Shown here one piece after another: positions 51,472-55,769 of a stretch of 55,769 nt of DNA. The translations under genes and the position numbers were made by a program. Location of the stretch: positions 1-55,769 of the forward strand of contig JAKLQT010000198.1 in NCBI GenBank assembly GCA_022013205.1. The letters run 5' to 3'. Numbering within the stretch: the stretch's first letter is position 1; each line of letters starts with the position of its first letter. Below the pieces are notes generated by a model. That model was not told the DNA's origin, did no database searches, and saw only the letters and a program-made list of their open reading frames with translations. This DNA comes from Candidatus Omnitrophota bacterium. GTDB taxonomy: Bacteria > Omnitrophota > Gorgyraeia > B26-G9.

Positions 51472-52566
51472 ATGGAAGTAGATATTGTTGAAATACTAAA
51501 ATCAATGGTAAACCAGCAAGCTTCAGACGCGCATTTTAAAGTGGGGCGTTGTCCGGTTTTCAGGATAAAGAAAGATCTTATAATCTCAGGTTTTTCTGTA
51601 ATGACAAATAAAGATATTGAAAAAATCGCCTATTTTATGATGAAAGAAAGGCACCGCAAGGATTTTGAGAAAAAAAGCGAGGTAGACTTTTCTTATCAAT
51701 TGCCTGATGTGGGACGTTTTCGAGTGAATATATTTCGCCAGCGCGGTGATGTGGGTATTGTAATGCGTATTGTAAAAACTAAAATTCCGGGGTTTGAGGA
51801 TTTAATGCTTCCGCCTATTTTTCAAAAAATTGCTGGTTTAAATTATGGAATTGTACTGGTAACAGGTTCAAGCTCGCAAGGAAAATCCACTACCCTCGCG
51901 GCAATGATCAACTATATTAATTCTGTTAAGAAAGCGCACATCATGACTATTGAGGATCCGATAGAATATATTTATGAAGATAAGCAATCTCTTATAAATC
52001 AGAGAGAGATTGGGCTGGATACCGAGTCTTTCAACCAGGCTCTGCGTCATGTTATTCGACAGGATCCTGATATAATTCTGATCGGCGAAATGCGTGATGC
52101 TGAAACATTTCAAACCGCGCTTGCCGCTGCCGAAACAGGGCACCTTGTTTTTTCAACGCTTCACGCCTCGGATACGGCTCAGGTGGTAGATAGAATTTTA
52201 GATTTTTTCCCTCACGCTCAGCATAGTATGGTAAGAATGCAGCTTTCATTTAATTTAAGAGCGGTCACATGCCAGCGTTTAATGCCGAGAGTTGACGGCC
52301 TGGGCGTAGTGCCGGCTGTGGAAGTGATGATTATAAATCCTACAGTGCAAAAGATCTTGAGAGAAAACAAGACTGAGCGCCTGTCTCAGACGCTGCATAG
52401 TTTTGCTGAGGAGGGAATGCTTAGCTTCAACCAGTCACTGGTGAATCTTATAAAGGCAAATCTGATCAGCTTGGAAACAGGGCTTGCCAATACAAGTAAT
52501 CCGGAAGCATTAAAAATGAACCTCAAGGGTATTTATTTAGATGAGGATCGCAGGATTTTAGGTGAG
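51472..52566 (+). CDS. PilT-type retraction ATPase
   Basis: A 365-residue type IV pilus retraction ATPase of the PilT/PilU family. I choose ATG 51472, five bases after AAGAGG; GTG 51466 lies inside that site. An N-terminal PAS-like domain (SDAHFKVG, then RFRVNIFRQRGDVGIVMR) precedes the ATPase core: Walker A GSSSQGKS (132-139; family usual GPTGSGKS), IMTIEDPIEYIY (Asp box), IRQDPDIILIGEMRDAETF (Walker B), and TGHLVFSTLHASDTAQVVDRI (His box). The AIRNLI retraction motif of PilT is not evident, so a PilU-like role is possible. Stop codon at 52567-52569. No other pilus gene is in the window. Confidence 0.9.
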
Positions 52567-53965
52567 TAGTTCTATTGCAGCGTTTGTCAATAAGGAAATC
52601 AGCCTTGTAACTCTCAAGAAAAACGCCCTGATCAACGCGGCGCTTATATATCTCAATTCTTATTCAGTGGGAATGAGCAATCTGGGTATGCACACTGTTT
52701 ATAATATCCTGAATTCTCGTGCGGATACCTTATGTGAGAGAGTTTTTTTTGAAAAAAAAAGAAGACAGCCTCAAAGCGTAGAAAACAGAAGGAATTTAAG
52801 ATCTTTTGATTTGCTTGCCTTTAGTATATCCTACGAGCTTGATTATCTGAATTTTTTCAAGCTTATGCGCCGGATCTTTCCGGAAGATGATCTCAGGAAG
52901 CGGCCTTTAATGCCTCTGGTTATAGCCGGCGGCATTGTAAATTCCGTAAATTATCAGCCATTGTCAAAATTTTGCGATTGTATTTTCATGGGAGAAGCAG
53001 AAGAATCCCTGCCTCAGTTTATGGATGCTTTGAGTTGTTTTGAAAATATCAATACCAAAGAGAAGAAAAAAAACTTTTTAGAAAAAGCCGCTTCAATCAA
53101 CGGAATTTTTATCCCCGGAGTATCTGATAAACAAAAGGTAAGAAGCGTTTTTATACGGGAGGTAGATAAATATCCGACAAGTTCAAAAATACTAACTCCT
53201 TTTACAGAATTCTCCAATACCTTTGTGATAGAAATTTCCCGCGGCTGCCCCTGGAGATGCAATTTTTGTGTTACCGGGGCAGTTTACCGTAAATTCCGGC
53301 CGAGGTCATTTGAAGTAATTAAAAAACAGATTGATAATGGGCTGCGGTATACTAATAAAATCGGATTAATGGGGGCAGCTATAACCGAGCACCCCGATAT
53401 TGATAAAATTATCGATTATTTATTAAGAAAAAAAGCGTTAATCTCTGTTTCCAGCCTGAGGATTGAGTCCGCGGGTGAAACGCTCTTAAAGGCGCTGGCA
53501 ATGAGCGGGCAAAAAACCATAACCTTTGCTCCTGAGGCCGGCAGTGATTCTCTGCGGTTTTCCTTAAACAAAAAAATAACAAATAAGCAGATTCTGGAAA
53601 AAATTAATTTGAGTAAAAAATGCGGGATTAAAAAAATAAAACTCTATTTTATGATCGGCCTGCCGCATGAGACTGATGCTGATATACAGGCTATAGTACA
53701 ACTGTCCATTGATGCAAGCATGATTTTACCCATAAAGCTGAATGTAGGCATATTTGTACCAAAACCTAAAACCATATTTGCCGGGCATGTGTTCGCGGGG
53801 AAAAAACGGTTTTTAGCTAAATTTAAATTTTTAAGAAGAAATTTTTCAAGCAGCGGGAATATTATTCTTAACCTTGCTGGAATTGCAGAGGCAAAACTTG
53901 AATGGCTGTTTTCTCAAGCAGATGAGGATTTTTTCTCTAACTACCTTGAAAATAAAGCGTTATAA
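52562..53965 (+). CDS. B12-binding-type radical SAM protein
   Basis: A 467-residue protein with GTG start overlapping the ATPase gene by eight bases. The N-terminal ~190 residues resemble a B12-binding domain (LIYLNSYSVGMSNLGMHTVYN, FDLLAFSISYELDYLNF, PLVIAGGIVNSVNYQPLSKFCD, IFMGEAEESLPQFM). SRGCPWRCNFC holds the cluster cysteines at C229, C233 and C236. LMGAAITEHPDID, LRIESAGETLLKA, TFAPEAGSDSLR and YFMIGLPHETD are barrel segments. This is the TIGR03960-like radical SAM family found widely in anaerobes, function unknown. It is not related to the envelope cluster set. Confidence 0.9.
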   Translation: MSSSIAAFVNKEISLVTLKKNALINAALIYLNSYSVGMSNLGMHTVYNILNSRADTLCERVFFEKKRRQPQSVENRRNLRSFDLLAFSISYELDYLNFFKLMRRIFPEDDLRKRPLMPLVIAGGIVNSVNYQPLSKFCDCIFMGEAEESLPQFMDALSCFENINTKEKKKNFLEKAASINGIFIPGVSDKQKVRSVFIREVDKYPTSSKILTPFTEFSNTFVIEISRGCPWRCNFCVTGAVYRKFRPRSFEVIKKQIDNGLRYTNKIGLMGAAITEHPDIDKIIDYLLRKKALISVSSLRIESAGETLLKALAMSGQKTITFAPEAGSDSLRFSLNKKITNKQILEKINLSKKCGIKKIKLYFMIGLPHETDADIQAIVQLSIDASMILPIKLNVGIFVPKPKTIFAGHVFAGKKRFLAKFKFLRRNFSSSGNIILNLAGIAEAKLEWLFSQADEDFFSNYLENKAL

Positions 53966-54005
53966 TATAGCTTGCAAATTATTAAGTTATAGGAACCTAT
54001 TCAAC

Positions 54006-54031
54006 TTGGGTTAACAATGGCCCAATTTTTT
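54006..54031 (+). terminator. Weak intrinsic terminator after the radical SAM gene
   Basis: TTGGG (54006-54010) and CCCAA (54021-54025) can pair, followed by six T (54026-54031). The stem is only five base pairs, so termination may be partial. Confidence 0.35.
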
Positions 54032-54045
54032 AATTACCGCTGCCA

Positions 54046-54075
54046 TTGACAGAGTAAGTCAATTTATGGTAAAAT
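54046..54075 (+). promoter_or_regulatory. Sigma-70 promoter of the histidine kinase gene
   Basis: TTGACA at 54046-54051, 18-base spacer, TAAAAT at 54070-54075. It lies in the 157-bp gap before the kinase gene, 47 bases upstream of its ATG, so the kinases have their own promoter. Confidence 0.7.
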
Positions 54076-54122
54076 TCTTGCTTACGTAAGGCATTATGCA
54101 ATAGTATGTTAGAGGGCTGATT

Positions 54123-55472
54123 ATGAGAAATAAATTCATCCTGATGTTAGCTGTTTTAAGTTTGATTTTTTTAGTGATAATAATCAGCTCGCATAGTGTA
54201 TACCATTATAATCGTAGTATTAAAGACAAGAAAGAAAAAGCCTGGGCCCTTGCTAAAACAATTTCCAAAGCAATTGAATTGCCAATGCTTGAGGGAGAAA
54301 TGCAAACAGTACAGGATATACTGGGAACTGTCGGCCAGCTTGAAGACCTTAAGAGAGTACATATCACTGACGACAAGGGTGTGGTACGTTATAGCGCTCA
54401 ACCGGAAAGAATTAACACACCTACAGGTTCTGCTATTATTATGCAGGCTATAAAAAAGAAGGCAGAAGTGGATGATTTTGAGCACAGGGAGGATGACTAC
54501 ATTTTTTCATTGGCATTACCTATAAATAATGAAGAACGCTGTTATCCCTGTCATGGCTCAGAGAAAGATCTTCTGGGTGTGCTGCGTGTAGGTATGGATT
54601 GGATACCGATAAGGAATACCCTGATGCGGGTTTTGCAAAGAGATGTTCTTGTGGCAATGATTTTTTACTTAGGTATTCTTATCCTCTCGTTTTTGTTCCA
54701 AAGGCTCTATAATAACGCGGAGCAGGCTCATACTCATCTGCAGCAGGCTCAGGAGCAGCTTATAAAAACCGAAAAGATGGCGGCAATCGGCCAGATGGCC
54801 GCGGCGATCAGCCATGATTTGAGAAATCCGCTTACTGGAATTAAAATGGCTGCTTATTATCTTGGGAGTAAAATCGATAGAACTGATTTAGAAATAGATA
54901 ATATCTTAAAGGATATTGAGCTTGAAATTGAGTATGCCAGCAATGTAGTAACCAATATTCTTACTTATTCCAGGCCCGCGCAGCTGATTTATAAGCGCGC
55001 GGATATCAATAAGATAATTGAAGATACCATGCACTTTGTATTTTTACAAAACAGAGATTCTCATATAGAATTAATTAAAAATTATGATAAAAATATACCT
55101 GAAATGCTCATGGATAATAAGCAGATCAAGCAGGTTATAATTAATTTACTTGCTAATTCTATGCAGGCAATGCCTGATGGAGGCAAGCTGACTATACAAA
55201 CAGGTTTGAAGCCGGAAGAAGTGGAGATTAAAATCACTGATACCGGAGCGGGTATCGAACTAAAAAACCTTGAGCGGATATTTACCCGGTTCTTCACTAC
55301 AAAAGCCAGAGGAGTGGGGCTGGGCCTTTCAATTGTCAGCAATATAGTACAAAAGCACGGTGGTTTTATTGAAGTGAATAGCGGATTGGATAAAGGCGCC
55401 TGCTTTACGGTTCACCTACCCATACATATAAGCTCGGATGACCGCAGGCAGGTAGATTATGAGAAAGATTGA
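54123..55472 (+). CDS. Membrane sensor histidine kinase with CxxCH motif
   Basis: A 449-residue kinase. TM1 is residues ~5-25. The extracytoplasmic sensor domain (~26-170) includes an ERCYPCHG motif (C140, C143, H144), the form of a c-type heme site. TM2 lies at ~175-193. A linker coiled-coil (HTHLQQAQEQLIKTEKMAAIG) leads to the H-box SHDLRNPLTGIKMAAYYL with H231. The ATPase domain has N box LLANSMQAMPDGG, G1 DTGAGIELKN, F box IFTRFFTTK, and G2 GLGLSIVSNIVQKHGG. Heme binding would need cytochrome c maturation and is inferred. The last 14 bases overlap the next kinase gene. Confidence 0.93.
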   Translation: MRNKFILMLAVLSLIFLVIIISSHSVYHYNRSIKDKKEKAWALAKTISKAIELPMLEGEMQTVQDILGTVGQLEDLKRVHITDDKGVVRYSAQPERINTPTGSAIIMQAIKKKAEVDDFEHREDDYIFSLALPINNEERCYPCHGSEKDLLGVLRVGMDWIPIRNTLMRVLQRDVLVAMIFYLGILILSFLFQRLYNNAEQAHTHLQQAQEQLIKTEKMAAIGQMAAAISHDLRNPLTGIKMAAYYLGSKIDRTDLEIDNILKDIELEIEYASNVVTNILTYSRPAQLIYKRADINKIIEDTMHFVFLQNRDSHIELIKNYDKNIPEMLMDNKQIKQVIINLLANSMQAMPDGGKLTIQTGLKPEEVEIKITDTGAGIELKNLERIFTRFFTTKARGVGLGLSIVSNIVQKHGGFIEVNSGLDKGACFTVHLPIHISSDDRRQVDYEKD

Positions 55473-55769
55473 GCAGGTTGGCAGGATAATAGAAGAAACA
55501 GATGATCCAGGTTTATTAGTGGAAAAATTATTGATGTGCTTTGACGGCATCAATGAAGAGCAGGCCCGGGAATTTATGCGGCAAATCAGTTTAAAGATGG
55601 ATGATTTTAAGGGCAAAAACAAAAAATATGTTTATCCTTCCGCCCGGCGTTCTGTTCATTCCCAAAGGCTTGCCGCAATGGGACAGATGGCCGCGGCGAT
55701 CAGTCATGAGTTGCGTAATCCATTAAGCGGAATAAAAATAGCCGCTGAATATTTGCTGCACAAGATCAA
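55459..55769 (+). CDS. Second histidine kinase, N-terminal part (cut by the window end)
   Basis: From ATG 55459 (overlapping the upstream kinase by 14 bases) the frame is open to the window edge. It lacks a membrane segment: RIIEETDDPGLLVEKLLMCF and EEQAREFMRQISLKM form a soluble N-terminal region, followed by QRLAAMGQMAAAISHELRNPLSGIKIAAEYLL. This is the dimerisation/H-box of a HisKA kinase and nearly matches the neighbour (KMAAIGQMAAAISHDLRNP). The pair may be a duplicate with the sensor domain replaced. The catalytic domain is outside the window. Confidence 0.85.
   Translation, partial: MRKIEQVGRIIEETDDPGLLVEKLLMCFDGINEEQAREFMRQISLKMDDFKGKNKKYVYPSARRSVHSQRLAAMGQMAAAISHELRNPLSGIKIAAEYLLHKI

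Overview
This is a bacterial chromosome segment of low to moderate G+C, densely packed, with nearly every gene on the + strand. The meso-DAP-type MurE signature, the large number of radical SAM enzymes and the full mraZ-to-ftsA division cluster fit a Gram-negative, anaerobic lineage of the Candidatus Omnitrophota kind. That assignment is inference from gene content; no rRNA or other taxonomic marker lies in the window.

Region 1 (1-32.4 kb) is an accessory cell-envelope region. It holds polytopic GT-C-like and YfhO-like membrane proteins, a WbqC-like protein, two DegT-type PLP aminotransferases, two GT2 glycosyltransferases, an O-antigen-ligase-like protein with C-terminal TPR-like helices, and thirteen radical SAM genes between 3.2 and 27.9 kb. 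Six of these have an N-terminal B12-binding-type domain (one broken by an in-frame TGA). Three are SPASM-like. Four (15503, 16917, 18297, 23426) are paralogs with an N-terminal CxxC...CPxHG knuckle like the MJ0619/tetraether synthase (COG1964) family. Decayed pieces lie among them: an IS4-type transposase remnant, a radical SAM fragment, and the 3' end of a fifth COG1964-like paralog. From 21.4 to 28.6 kb the genes overlap stop-to-start, so they are probably translated as a coupled unit. The likely product is a modified surface glycan and/or an unusual lipid; the substrate cannot be read from the sequence.

Region 2 (32.4-50.4 kb) is a canonical dcw cluster: mraZ, rsmH, ftsL, ftsI, murE, murF, mraY, murD, ftsW, murG, murC, murB, ddl, ftsQ, ftsA. 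It starts at a textbook sigma-70 promoter (TTGACA, 17 bp, TATATT) followed by three GTGG boxes spaced exactly 10 bp apart, the expected MraZ operator. ftsZ does not follow ftsA here. The cluster has been invaded by small repeats: a 122-bp MITE-like element between rsmH and ftsL, heptanucleotide tandem repeats and a large palindrome around murF-mraY, and a palindromic insertion inside murB that is translated in frame. murE carries a one-base frameshift in an A-run.

Region 3 (50.4 kb to the end) has a response regulator with an HD-GYP domain, a PilT-type ATPase, another B12-type radical SAM protein, a membrane histidine kinase with a CxxCH motif in its sensor domain, and the start of a second, closely related histidine kinase cut by the window edge.
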